The notes beneath the pieces were generated by a model. The model was not told the origin of the DNA. It did no database searches and saw nothing but the letters and a program-made list of their open reading frames with translations. Positions 22,164 through 29,679 of a DNA stretch of 35,620 nucleotides are shown piece after piece; the stretch's first letter is position 1, and each line of letters starts with the position of its first letter. Origin of the DNA: an uncultured Blautia sp. (GTDB lineage Bacteria; Bacillota; Clostridia; Lachnospirales; Lachnospiraceae). Made by a program: the position numbers and the translations under genes. Location of the stretch: positions 1 to 35,620 of the forward strand of contig UQSX01000022.1 in the NCBI GenBank assembly GCA_900543715.1, read 5' to 3'.

Positions 22164-24245
22164 TTATTCGATTTCTAATTCTGAGCCAGGTTCGCAGCAG
22201 GCGCAGTCTTTGCCCAGTTCAAAGGTAATATCGTCGAAGAAAATGGCGTCATCTTTGCCCAAAGCGCCGGGAATAATAGAGAAGGTATTGGAAATACCAT
22301 CCTGGGCGTCCATAAAGGGCAGCTTGGATACTGAGCTTAAAGAAGCAACGGCACCGTGGCTGTCTCTGTGATGCATAGGATTTGCTCCCGGTGCAAAGGC
22401 TTCTCCGGCCTTTCTGCCGTCAGGCGTGGAGCCAGTAGCCTTGCCATATACCACATTTGAGGTAATGGTCAGGATAGATGTTGTGGGGATGCCGCCCCGG
22501 TAAGTGTGATTTCCTTTTATATAGGACATAAATTCGTGAACAATATCATAGGCAATACTGTCTGCCCGGTCATCATCATTTCCATATTTAGGAAAGTCTC
22601 CCTGAATCTCATAATCTACAGCGATTCCGTCTTCATCTCTGATGGCTTTAACTTTGGCATATTTAATGGCGGAGAGGGAATCGGCCACTACAGAAAGTCC
22701 TGCGATCCCGGTGGCAAACCAGCGAGTCACTTTCTTGTCATGAAGGGCCATCTGCAGCCTCTCATAGGAATATTTATCGTGCATATAGTGGATGATGTTC
22801 AAAGTGTTTACATAGACCTGAGCCAGCCACTTCATCATATCCCGGAACCGTTCCATAACCTCTTCATAATCCAGATATTCAGAAGTAATAGGACGGTACT
22901 TAGGACCTACCTGTTTCTTGGAAATTTCATCCACTCCTCCATTAATAGCATAGAGGAGGCACTTGGCCAGATTGGCTCTGGCTCCGAAGAACTGCATTTC
23001 TTTTCCTACACGCATAGAAGACACGCAGCAGGCAATGGCGTAGTCATCTCCATGGGTTACCCGCATAAGGTCATCATTCTCATACTGGATAGAAGAGGAC
23101 ATAATTGAGGTCTTGGCACAGAAACGTTTAAAGTTCATAGGAAGCTTTGTGGACCAAAGTACGGTAAGGTTTGGTTCCGGAGCTGTTCCCAGGTTTTCCA
23201 GGGTGTGAAGATAGCGGTAGGACATTTTTGTCACCATGTGACGGCCATCTATGCCCATGCCTCCGATAGATTCTGTGACCCAGGTAGGGTCTCCGGAGAA
23301 CAGAGCGTTGTATTCCGGAGTTCTGGCAAATTTTACAAGGCGCAGCTTCATAATGAAATGGTCCACAAACTCCTGGATTTCTTCTTCCGTAAAGGTACCA
23401 TTCCGGAGATCCCGCTGGGCGTAGATATCCAGGAAAGTGGAGGTCCTTCCAAGAGACATGGCAGCGCCGTTCTGCTCCTTGATTGCGGCCAGATAGCCGA
23501 AATACAACCACTGGATGGCCTCCTGAACATTAGCAGCCGGTCTGGAAATATCGAAACCATAGATATTTCCAAGCTCTTTCAGCTCTTTTAATGCCTTGAT
23601 CTGTTCGGAAAGCTCTTCTCTTTCTCTGGTAACGTCAGAGTACATAATAGTTCTGGTGGTATCCTTCTGATGCTGCTTGTCTTCAATAAGCCGATCCACT
23701 CCATAGAGAGCTACTCTCCGGTAGTCGCCGATGATACGGCCCCGTCCGTAAGCGTCCGGAAGGCCGGTGATGATATGGCTGGAACGGCAGGCCCGCATTT
23801 CCGGGGGATAAGCGTCGAAAACACCGTCGTTGTGGGTCTTTCTGTGTTTTGTGAAGAATTCTACTACCTGAGGGTCTACATGGTAGCCGTTGTCCTCACA
23901 GGCTTTTATGGCCATACGGATACCGCCGTAAGGCTGAAGAGAACGTTTAAAAGGTTTATCTGTCTGGAAGCCTACAATGGTTTCTTTTTCTTTATTCAGA
24001 TAACCAGGGCCATGGGAGGTAATCGTAGATATGATTTTGGTATCCATATCCAGAACACCTCCCTTGGCCTGCTCTTCTTTTGTAAGCTCCAGAACCTGCT
24101 CCCACAGGTCTTTCGTTCTCTGGGTAGGTCCCTGAAGGAAATCTTCCTTTCCATCATAGGGAGTATAGTTTTTTTGTATAAAATCTCGGACATTGATTTC
24201 TTTTTCCCAGATGCCGCCGCTGAAAGCTTCCCATTCTTTGAACAT
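22164..24245 (-). CDS. pflB: Pyruvate formate-lyase catalytic subunit, lacking the glycyl-radical domain
   Basis: The enzyme converts pyruvate and CoA to acetyl-CoA and formate in mixed-acid fermentation. The 693-residue product matches PFL from its N-terminus ([15 protein letters not shown]). It retains the active-site cysteine pair in [10 protein letters not shown] and continues through [20 protein letters not shown] and [16 protein letters not shown] to [11 protein letters not shown]. There it diverges from canonical PFL. Instead of running on into the radical domain it ends with about 23 other residues, including an acidic stretch and CACC. The missing ~75 residues are supplied by the next gene. 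It starts at 24245 with GGAGGC upstream, behind a good promoter. Confidence 0.93.
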   Translation of the reverse strand: MFKEWEAFSGGIWEKEINVRDFIQKNYTPYDGKEDFLQGPTQRTKDLWEQVLELTKEEQAKGGVLDMDTKIISTITSHGPGYLNKEKETIVGFQTDKPFKRSLQPYGGIRMAIKACEDNGYHVDPQVVEFFTKHRKTHNDGVFDAYPPEMRACRSSHIITGLPDAYGRGRIIGDYRRVALYGVDRLIEDKQHQKDTTRTIMYSDVTREREELSEQIKALKELKELGNIYGFDISRPAANVQEAIQWLYFGYLAAIKEQNGAAMSLGRTSTFLDIYAQRDLRNGTFTEEEIQEFVDHFIMKLRLVKFARTPEYNALFSGDPTWVTESIGGMGIDGRHMVTKMSYRYLHTLENLGTAPEPNLTVLWSTKLPMNFKRFCAKTSIMSSSIQYENDDLMRVTHGDDYAIACCVSSMRVGKEMQFFGARANLAKCLLYAINGGVDEISKKQVGPKYRPITSEYLDYEEVMERFRDMMKWLAQVYVNTLNIIHYMHDKYSYERLQMALHDKKVTRWFATGIAGLSVVADSLSAIKYAKVKAIRDEDGIAVDYEIQGDFPKYGNDDDRADSIAYDIVHEFMSYIKGNHTYRGGIPTTSILTITSNVVYGKATGSTPDGRKAGEAFAPGANPMHHRDSHGAVASLSSVSKLPFMDAQDGISNTFSIIPGALGKDDAIFFDDITFELGKDCACCEPGSELEIE

Positions 24246-24275
24246 GTATATTGCCTCCTGTTGTAAATTTTTTCC

Positions 24276-24308
24276 AGATTTAGTAGTTAGCTACATATAA
24301 CTAAATCT
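24276..24308. promoter_or_regulatory. Palindrome at the pfl transcription start (candidate operator)
   Basis: AGATTTAGT (24276-24284) and ACTAAATCT (24300-24308) are a perfect 9-bp inverted repeat with a 15-base centre. On the minus strand it lies immediately downstream of the -10, between the start site and the pflB ribosome-binding site. It does not match the Rex or FNR consensus. The regulator is unknown. Confidence 0.45.
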
Positions 24309-24316
24309 ATATGTGG

Positions 24317-24345
24317 ATTTTATAGTACAAGACAAAAAAAGTCAA
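24317..24345 (-). promoter_or_regulatory. pfl operon promoter
   Basis: On the minus strand TTGACT (24345-24340) and TAAAAT (24322-24317) are separated by exactly 17 nt. The start is near 24310, giving a leader of about 65 nt with a palindrome at its beginning. The three pfl genes follow without a terminator. Confidence 0.7.
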
Positions 24346-24389
24346 GATTATAAGATGTACAGAATCAAAAACATAAGCTTTTGCAGAAA

Positions 24390-24456
24390 ACAAAAAAAGG
24401 AATATCTGTACCCGGTAGTATTTCAAAAATACGGGACAGATATTCCTTTTTGTTTT
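24390..24456. terminator. Strong, possibly bidirectional terminator
   Basis: AAAAAGGAATATCTGT (24394-24409) pairs perfectly over 16 bp with ACAGATATTCCTTTTT (24436-24451), with CCC/GGG pairing inside. It is flanked by A- and T-runs on the two sides. It lies directly after the DUF624 gene on the minus strand and upstream of the pfl promoter, which it insulates. Confidence 0.85.
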
Positions 24457-24469
24457 GAATTCTGAAATA

Positions 24470-25174
24470 TTATTTTAATAGAGACTCTTCCTTTTCTGCC
24501 GTCTCGTCAGGAAGCTGATAATTGTCTGGAAGGCCTTCTTCTTCCTTTTCCTTAGGTTCATATTTTACAAAGACCTTACGGAAGATAATGGAGCTTAAAT
24601 AAGCCACCAGGGCAAAGCCAAACAGGATCCACAGCATACTTCCATATACCAGGGTCGTAGTTGTAAGGAAAGTGATGAAAAACAGAGCCAGCGGACATAT
24701 TATCAATACAAGGGTCCAGGGAAGATTCAACACGGCGATCAGCAGAGAATTTTTAAAGATGTTTTTAATATCGTTGCGGAATCTTGCCACATAGGGGAAG
24801 ATATAAGTAAACACCATCAAATAGACGATCACAACAGCTCCGATAAGTACCTGGAAAATATCTTTCATATTTCCAGGAAGAACGGCAGCCGCGCGGTAAT
24901 CTACAAAGAGGAAAAGCCCCAGAACCGCTATGATCAGCCAGATGATGGTAGACTGCTTGAAGTTTTCTTTAAATCCTTTGAAAAATCCCCGGAGAATATA
25001 GGACTCTTCACCCTTCACCATTTTCAGAGTAACTGAGAAAAGGGCTGTGATAGAGGCTCCTGCCGTTACCACTGGAATACAGCAGACAATGGTCAACAGG
25101 TTCAAAATGATCAAGTCACATAGTCTGGACAGAAAGCGCATAACCGGGCTGTCCATGTTAAAAAAACTGCTCAT
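24470..25174 (-). CDS. YesL/DUF624-family membrane protein
   Basis: The 234-residue protein has five hydrophobic segments (about 20-45, 75-95, 105-130, 145-170 and 175-200). It carries the DUF624 N-terminal pattern (FLSRLCDLIILNLLTIVCCIPVVTAGASITAL). The tail is charged and probably cytosolic (EPKEKEEEGLP...). Relatives (YesL) are found near carbohydrate transporters, but the function is not known. It begins 20 bp after the CorC-like gene, with AAAGGA at a rather long distance from the ATG, and probably shares that promoter. A strong terminator follows. Confidence 0.85.
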   Translation of the reverse strand: MSSFFNMDSPVMRFLSRLCDLIILNLLTIVCCIPVVTAGASITALFSVTLKMVKGEESYILRGFFKGFKENFKQSTIIWLIIAVLGLFLFVDYRAAAVLPGNMKDIFQVLIGAVVIVYLMVFTYIFPYVARFRNDIKNIFKNSLLIAVLNLPWTLVLIICPLALFFITFLTTTTLVYGSMLWILFGFALVAYLSSIIFRKVFVKYEPKEKEEEGLPDNYQLPDETAEKEESLLK

Positions 25175-25194
25175 AATAAATAAAATATCCTTTC

Positions 25195-26481
25195 TTAATG
25201 TACTTCTTTTTCTTTTTCAGCTATAGATTTTTGGGGAAGATAAATATGAACCTGCTCAATACGGGTCCGATCTATCTTATCTACCACAAGCCGGATACCA
25301 GATTCTGCTGTGACAGATTCTCCTTCCTCGGGAAACCTGTCCAGCTGTTCAATAATATATCCGCCGATAGAGTCGTAATCCTGGGACTCTATGTCCAGAT
25401 GGAGTAGCTCATCCAGATCGTCCAGACGTGTGGAACCCAAAGCGACATATTCTCTTCCCGGCAGGATTTCCCTTACCTCTTCTTCCTCCTGATCCTCATA
25501 TTCATCATGGATATCCCCCACGATTTCTTCCACCAGATTTTCCAGAGTGACGATACCGGAGGTGGCTCCGTATTCATCCAGGACAATAGCGAAAGAGACA
25601 GAATGTTCCTTCATATCCATAAGAAGTTCAGAAGTCTTTTTATACTCATATGTGAAATAAGGTTCTCTGAGAATTTTTTCCAGAGAAAAGCTTTCCTTAT
25701 CACAAAGAAGAAGATCCTTAATATTAGCGATACCCACAATGTTGTCTGTGCTGTCCTTATATACCGGGAAACGGGTATGTTTTTCTTTCCGGAACAGCTG
25801 GATCAGATCCTCATAAGTACTGTTAATGTCGGCAAAAGTCACATCGATTCTGGGAACCATGACATCTTCTGCCTTGGAATCATCGAAGTCAAAGACATTG
25901 TAGATCATCTGCCGTTCTTCTGTTTTTATCACGCCTTCTTCATGGCCCACATTTACAAGAGTACGCAGTTCCATTTCCGTGATAGTATTGCTCCTGGGCT
26001 TGGTATCTGAACCAAGAAGCGTAAGCACTGCTCCGGAAATATGGTTCATCAGAAAAATTACCGGTGTCATAATGATCATCAGAATCCGTATTGGCTTTGC
26101 ATAGGCCAGAGCCAGACGCTCCTGATGAATAGAAGCCAGAGTTTTTGGTGTGATCTCACCGAAGATCAGGACCAGAAGAGTAATGATACCTGTACTGATG
26201 CCCACGGCCGCATTGCCGAAGAGCCGCATAGTCAGGGTGGTAGCCAAAGATGAAGCGGAAAGATTTACAATATTGTTTCCAATAAGTATGGTGCTCAGCA
26301 GCTTCCCGGGATTTTCAATTACCTTTAACAGGGTTTCCGCTCGTCCGTCTCCCTCCTGAGCCAAGGTTTGTATACGTATTTTATTGACAGTAGTCATAGA
26401 AGTTTCTGCTGATGAGAAAAATGCTGAGAGACAGATTAAAATGATCAGGATCAGAAACTGTATGGCGTCACTGGAATCCAA
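25195..26481 (-). CDS. HlyC/CorC-family transporter with DUF21 and CBS domains
   Basis: The 428-residue protein has an N-terminal DUF21 membrane domain (about 1-185; SAFFSSAETSMTTVNK is the hallmark). Two CBS domains follow (about 205-325; EDVMVPRIDVTFADIN, VLDEYGATSGIVTLENLVEEIVGDI). A C-terminal CorC_HlyC/TerC-like domain comes last (about 345-415; YDSIGGYIIEQLDRFPEEGE). Family members take part in magnesium or cobalt efflux and have been misnamed haemolysins. The start is a TTG at 26481 with AAAGGAG about 9 nt upstream. A minus-strand promoter lies 40-70 bp away. The metal is not predictable here. Confidence 0.92.
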   Translation of the reverse strand: MDSSDAIQFLILIILICLSAFFSSAETSMTTVNKIRIQTLAQEGDGRAETLLKVIENPGKLLSTILIGNNIVNLSASSLATTLTMRLFGNAAVGISTGIITLLVLIFGEITPKTLASIHQERLALAYAKPIRILMIIMTPVIFLMNHISGAVLTLLGSDTKPRSNTITEMELRTLVNVGHEEGVIKTEERQMIYNVFDFDDSKAEDVMVPRIDVTFADINSTYEDLIQLFRKEKHTRFPVYKDSTDNIVGIANIKDLLLCDKESFSLEKILREPYFTYEYKKTSELLMDMKEHSVSFAIVLDEYGATSGIVTLENLVEEIVGDIHDEYEDQEEEEVREILPGREYVALGSTRLDDLDELLHLDIESQDYDSIGGYIIEQLDRFPEEGESVTAESGIRLVVDKIDRTRIEQVHIYLPQKSIAEKEKEVH

Positions 26482-26521
26482 GAATATTCAACTCCTTTAA
26501 TTTTAATAATGCTATCTTTAT

Positions 26522-26550
26522 AATATACATGATTTTGGCAATGATTGCAA
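26522..26550 (-). promoter_or_regulatory. Promoter of the CorC-like/DUF624 operon
   Basis: On the minus strand TTGCAA (26550-26545) and TATATT (26527-26522) are 17 nt apart. The predicted start is near 26515, about 35 nt before the TTG start codon. Confidence 0.55.
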
Positions 26551-26601
26551 CAAATCAGGTTGAAAAAAGTTGCTTTTAGGGGGTGTCGAAAAATGGAAAA
26601 C

Positions 26602-26612
26602 TGTGATATACT
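26602..26612 (+). promoter_or_regulatory. -10 region of the surface-protein promoter
   Basis: An extended -10, TG-A-TATACT, ends at 26612. The -35 position (TGTCGA, 26584-26589) is weak. The leader would be about 60 nt. It diverges from the CorC-like promoter. Confidence 0.4.
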
Positions 26613-26681
26613 TAGGCAGAGTTAAAGAAATGAATATATAATATTCAGCTTTTTGTAATATCAGGAAAGGGAATGTTGTTC

Positions 26682-28901
26682 ATGAATAGAAATAAAAAAG
26701 GTTTACATAAAGTGACCGCTAATGTTCTGAGTCTTACTCTGGCTTCTGTCATGGTGGCCGGTGCTGCAGGGGAAGCGGTTTCTTCTGTGTCTGTCTATGC
26801 TGCAGAGACTTCCCAGACAGATGAAACCAAAACGGACACTTTTGTCTACTTAAATGGAACTCTGGAGGGAGAAGAAAAAGGGGACGGTACTACAAAGGAA
26901 AAAGCAGTGTCTTCTATGGAACAGGCTTTGAAACTGGCGGGCAGCCAGGGGACGATCCTGGTATGCGGACCGATTACCGTAAGCAGTGAAAAGACCTTGA
27001 CCATTCCTTCAGGAGTACAGATCAAAAGAGCTCAGGATTATACGGGTGCTGTCATAAAGATTACAGGGAAAGGGAAGCTGACTTTGTCGGGGGGGAACCT
27101 TCAGACTGATGATGTGGATACCTCCGCAGCAGAGCTTGGATCCGGAGCTTTTGTTCAGAAAGTTAAAGAAGAGACGAAAAAGGCCGGACAGGTGACCATG
27201 GTTTCCAAAGTATCTATAGTTTCTCCAGAAGGGTGGAATTCCTTTGATTTTTCGGCAGCTGGTTTTGCAGGAGAGGGAACCTTTGCATGGGCTTCTCAGA
27301 CTGCACCGACTCAGTATCAGTCTGCCGTCCAGATAATTTTCACCCCAAAAGATACGGAGAACTATGACTATTCTGAGATAGAGGGCTGGGACAATGCCAG
27401 GGGAGTTGTGGTGAGAACGGTGGAGGTGACTATTGAGTCTCTGAAGCCGGAAGAACCGGTTCAGCCTTCAGAAGGTGAAGACGGCCATCAGTCGGATTCT
27501 CAGGATCAGACAGAGAATGATCAGGAAAATAAAGAAGACAGTCAGGAGCCGGCAGATCAGGATCCTGAGGAAACAGCTCCGGCAGCCCCAGAGGTGATGG
27601 TGCCGTCTGAGGTAAAGGTTGCTGCACCGGAGGAGCTGATAGATTTTGACTTTTCAGCAGCCGGTTTTGCAGGGGAAGGAACTTTTTCCTGGGAGAATGA
27701 GAACCTTCCAACTGCCAGTGAGACGGAGATGAAGGTAATCTTCACGCCTGCAGACACAGAGAGTAAAGATTATTCAAAGGTAGAGGGCTGGGATGCTCAA
27801 AAAGGACAGGTGATCCGTACAGTAAAAGTCCTTGTTGAGTCTTTAAAGGAAGACGCTTCTGAGAATACCGAGGAGAAGGAAGAAACTCCAGATCAGGATA
27901 CCGATATCTCCTCTGGCACAGACCAGGATACGTCGGCAGAAGAAGGGGAGGACGATAAAGAGCAGACAGAGACGGATGACTCTGGATCTACCACAGAGGA
28001 AAAGGACTCTGAGATGGAAGAAGATCAGGAGTCTCAGGGAGAAGATCAGGAGTCCCAGGAAGAGGAGAATTCTTCTGAAGAATCAGACGAGGAAGAGGGT
28101 TTTATCCAGGCAGAGCCTGGAAAGACTGGGGAAGTGGCCCAGGAAATCCCCGAGGCCATTCCTGTGGGCAGCCTGATCGATGAAAATACAGGAGTACGGG
28201 TGGAGGGAGACTTCCTGCCCTACTATGTGGATCTTCAGGTTAGCTATAACGAGGATCTGAGCCAGTTTCCTGATGCGGGAATCGGAGAAATTTTGTCTGC
28301 CTATGAAATTAAACTTTGGGATTTAAAGGAAGATGAGGAATATGTGATTCCCGAAGGCAAGAGAGTCAGGGTGATGATTCCGCTTCCTGAAAATGCCGAT
28401 AGTTTCTCACAGATTTCTATTGCGCATTATCTGGGAAACAGTGAGTATGAGTATTATACATTACCTACAGAGGACTATCCGGGAAATCTGACGATCATTA
28501 ATATAGAAGGAACAGAGTTTCTGACTTTTGAGACTGCTTCTTTCAGTCCTTTTAATGTAGGGGGAAGCCAGCTTGTAGGACCGGGAACACAAATTCCTCA
28601 GAGCGGTTCCTCTGGTCAGAATTCAGGAAGCGGAACCTCTGGGGGAACTTCTTCTGAAAATTCTCAGACCAGCAGTTCCGGATCCTCTGCAGGCCAGAGT
28701 TTGATCCAGCCTTCAGGAAACTCCGGAAACCGTACCAGCACACAGAGCAGAAATACTGCAAATAACAGCAGTTCATCCAGAATTACCAGAGTGGTTAAGA
28801 CCGGCGATGAAACTCCGATCTTCCTTTATGTAGCTGCCGGAGCTGCAGCTGTGGTATTGGCGGTTGCTGCCATTATATTAGGAAAGAAAAAAAGATCATA
28901 G
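26682..28901 (+). CDS. Cell-surface protein with two repeat domains and a variant sortase signal
   Basis: The 739-residue protein has a signal peptide (about 1-41, ending SVYAAE). A domain with strand repeats follows (ILVCGPITVSSEKTLTIPSGVQIK). Then come two ~75-residue repeats that start with FDFSAAGFAGEGTF and end with YDYSEIEGWD...VVRTVEV, or the close variant KDYSKVEGWD...VIRTVKV. Acidic linkers (runs of E, D, Q, S) separate them. A conserved beta-rich domain (VEGDFLPYYVDLQVSYNEDL...) and a Gly/Ser-rich stalk follow. The C-terminus is VVKTGDETPI, a hydrophobic span and KKKRS. This is the layout of a sortase substrate, but the motif is VKTGD without the LP of LPxTG. I chose the ATG at 26682 because the AGGAAAGGGA site is 9 nt away; the ATG at 26673 touches the site. 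It is monocistronic. Adhesion is possible, but the function is unknown. Confidence 0.85.
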   Translation: MNRNKKGLHKVTANVLSLTLASVMVAGAAGEAVSSVSVYAAETSQTDETKTDTFVYLNGTLEGEEKGDGTTKEKAVSSMEQALKLAGSQGTILVCGPITVSSEKTLTIPSGVQIKRAQDYTGAVIKITGKGKLTLSGGNLQTDDVDTSAAELGSGAFVQKVKEETKKAGQVTMVSKVSIVSPEGWNSFDFSAAGFAGEGTFAWASQTAPTQYQSAVQIIFTPKDTENYDYSEIEGWDNARGVVVRTVEVTIESLKPEEPVQPSEGEDGHQSDSQDQTENDQENKEDSQEPADQDPEETAPAAPEVMVPSEVKVAAPEELIDFDFSAAGFAGEGTFSWENENLPTASETEMKVIFTPADTESKDYSKVEGWDAQKGQVIRTVKVLVESLKEDASENTEEKEETPDQDTDISSGTDQDTSAEEGEDDKEQTETDDSGSTTEEKDSEMEEDQESQGEDQESQEEENSSEESDEEEGFIQAEPGKTGEVAQEIPEAIPVGSLIDENTGVRVEGDFLPYYVDLQVSYNEDLSQFPDAGIGEILSAYEIKLWDLKEDEEYVIPEGKRVRVMIPLPENADSFSQISIAHYLGNSEYEYYTLPTEDYPGNLTIINIEGTEFLTFETASFSPFNVGGSQLVGPGTQIPQSGSSGQNSGSGTSGGTSSENSQTSSSGSSAGQSLIQPSGNSGNRTSTQSRNTANNSSSSRITRVVKTGDETPIFLYVAAGAAAVVLAVAAIILGKKKRS

Positions 28902-28924
28902 AAAGACTGTACCAGTCATGAAAA

Positions 28925-28964
28925 AAAGAACCCTCCCATATATTTATATAAGGGAGGGTTCTTT
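28925..28964 (+). terminator. Hairpin that ends at, and sequesters the ribosome-binding site of, the next gene
   Basis: AAAGAACCCTCCC (28925-28937) pairs with GGGAGGGTTCTTT (28952-28964) over 13 bp. An AT-rich loop lies between. The right arm contains the GGGAGGG ribosome-binding site and the ATG follows directly at 28965. There is only a short T-run, so termination may be partial and the hairpin may mainly control translation. Confidence 0.7.
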
Positions 28965-29336
28965 ATGGAACAGATTATGGTGAAGACTTCAAGACCACTG
29001 CAGATGATGAAAGCGCTGCTACTTTCTTATGCAGTAACGGGAATCCTGCTTTTAGGGCTGGCTTTCCTGCTGTATAAACTGGAATTGGGAGAGAGCCAGA
29101 TAAATCTGGGAATCATGGTGATCTACATATTATCCTGTCTGACTGGAGGCTTCTACATGGGCAGGAAAGGAAAAACCCGGCGCTTCCTGTGGGGGATGGG
29201 GCTGGGATTTGGATATGCGGCTTTGCTCTGGGCAGTGACATACCTTACGGAACATTCTGCAGGAGATTTAAAAGAGGCAGTGCTCATGTTTTTTATCTGC
29301 GTTCTGGGCGGTGCCCTTGGAGGAATGCTGTCCTGA
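28965..29336 (+). CDS. TIGR04086-family membrane protein
   Basis: The 123-residue protein has four hydrophobic segments (about 14-38, 48-64, 72-90 and 100-120). It matches the TIGR04086 family, small four-helix proteins of Firmicutes. Members are often encoded close to SCIFF genes, as here (95 bp upstream of the peptide gene). The role is unknown. The GGGAGGG site and the 6-nt spacer lie inside the stem of a hairpin, so translation should need an open conformation or a transcript that starts within the hairpin. An in-frame ATG at 28977 has no site. Confidence 0.82.
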   Translation: MEQIMVKTSRPLQMMKALLLSYAVTGILLLGLAFLLYKLELGESQINLGIMVIYILSCLTGGFYMGRKGKTRRFLWGMGLGFGYAALLWAVTYLTEHSAGDLKEAVLMFFICVLGGALGGMLS

Positions 29337-29363
29337 CAGGGGCCGGAGAAAGAAAAGAAATAC

Positions 29364-29392
29364 TTGCCTGGTACAAAGAGCTATGCTATAAT
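29364..29392 (+). promoter_or_regulatory. Strong promoter of the SCIFF peptide gene
   Basis: TTGCCT (29364-29369), 17 nt, then TATAAT (29387-29392) with an extended -10 TG at 29384-29385. This is the closest match to consensus in the window. The leader is about 33 nt, with AAGGAGG ahead of the ATG. Confidence 0.8.
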
Positions 29393-29431
29393 ACCGCATA
29401 GATGTTAAAAGACATAAGGAGGAAAGATAAC

Positions 29432-29572
29432 ATGGAACATATTAAAACATTGAATACAAAGAGTTTACAGAATACAGTGAAAAAAGGCGGATGCGGTGAA
29501 TGTCAGACATCCTGCCAGTCAGCCTGCAAGACATCCTGCACAGTAGGAAATCAGAGCTGCGAGAATAAATAA
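29432..29572 (+). CDS. scfA: SCIFF ranthipeptide precursor
   Basis: The 46-residue peptide is a SCIFF (six cysteines in forty-five) precursor. Cysteines are at 21, 24, 28, 32, 36 and 43. The leader MEHIKTLNTKSLQNTVKKGG is typical. In characterised examples (Clostridium thermocellum CteA) the linked radical-SAM enzyme installs a thioether bond between a core cysteine and a nearby residue, making a ranthipeptide. Its role is unclear; roles in signalling have been suggested. It is too short for usual gene finders but has a strong promoter, a good AAGGAGG and the maturase 107 bp downstream. Confidence 0.95.
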   Translation: MEHIKTLNTKSLQNTVKKGGCGECQTSCQSACKTSCTVGNQSCENK

Positions 29573-29592
29573 GAAAAACGGCATACGAGGAG

Positions 29593-29640
29593 TGGGGCTG
29601 TTGCGTGAGACGGAGAAATCTGTTTCATGCAGCAGCCCCA
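29593..29640 (+). terminator. Long hairpin between SCIFF peptide and maturase
   Basis: TGGGGCTGTTGCGTGAGA (29593-29610) pairs with 29623-29640 across 18 bp with three G-U pairs and a 12-base loop. It lacks a good T-run, so it may be a leaky terminator or a processing site. It would let the peptide be made in excess over the enzyme. The arm resembles the outer arm of the palindromic element (GGGGCTGTCGCATG at 7558-7571). Confidence 0.65.
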
Positions 29641-29679
29641 TACTTTAGTGCGTAAGAGAAAAGAGAAAGGGGAAGCACG

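Noticed and set aside
22506..24266. Several plus-strand open frames of 128-200 codons across the pfl gene
   Set aside because: They lie antisense to a strongly recognised enzyme and show no motifs; they are shadow frames.
24276..24308. Rex or FNR operator at the pfl promoter
   Set aside because: Neither TTGTTAANNNNTTAACAA nor TTGATNNNNATCAA is present; the palindrome is of another type.
25195..26481. Haemolysin function for the CorC/HlyC-like protein
   Set aside because: DUF21-CBS-CorC architecture indicates a metal transport-related membrane protein; the haemolysin name is historical.
26682..28901. Canonical LPxTG anchor
   Set aside because: The motif is VVKTGD; the positions normally occupied by L and P are not present.
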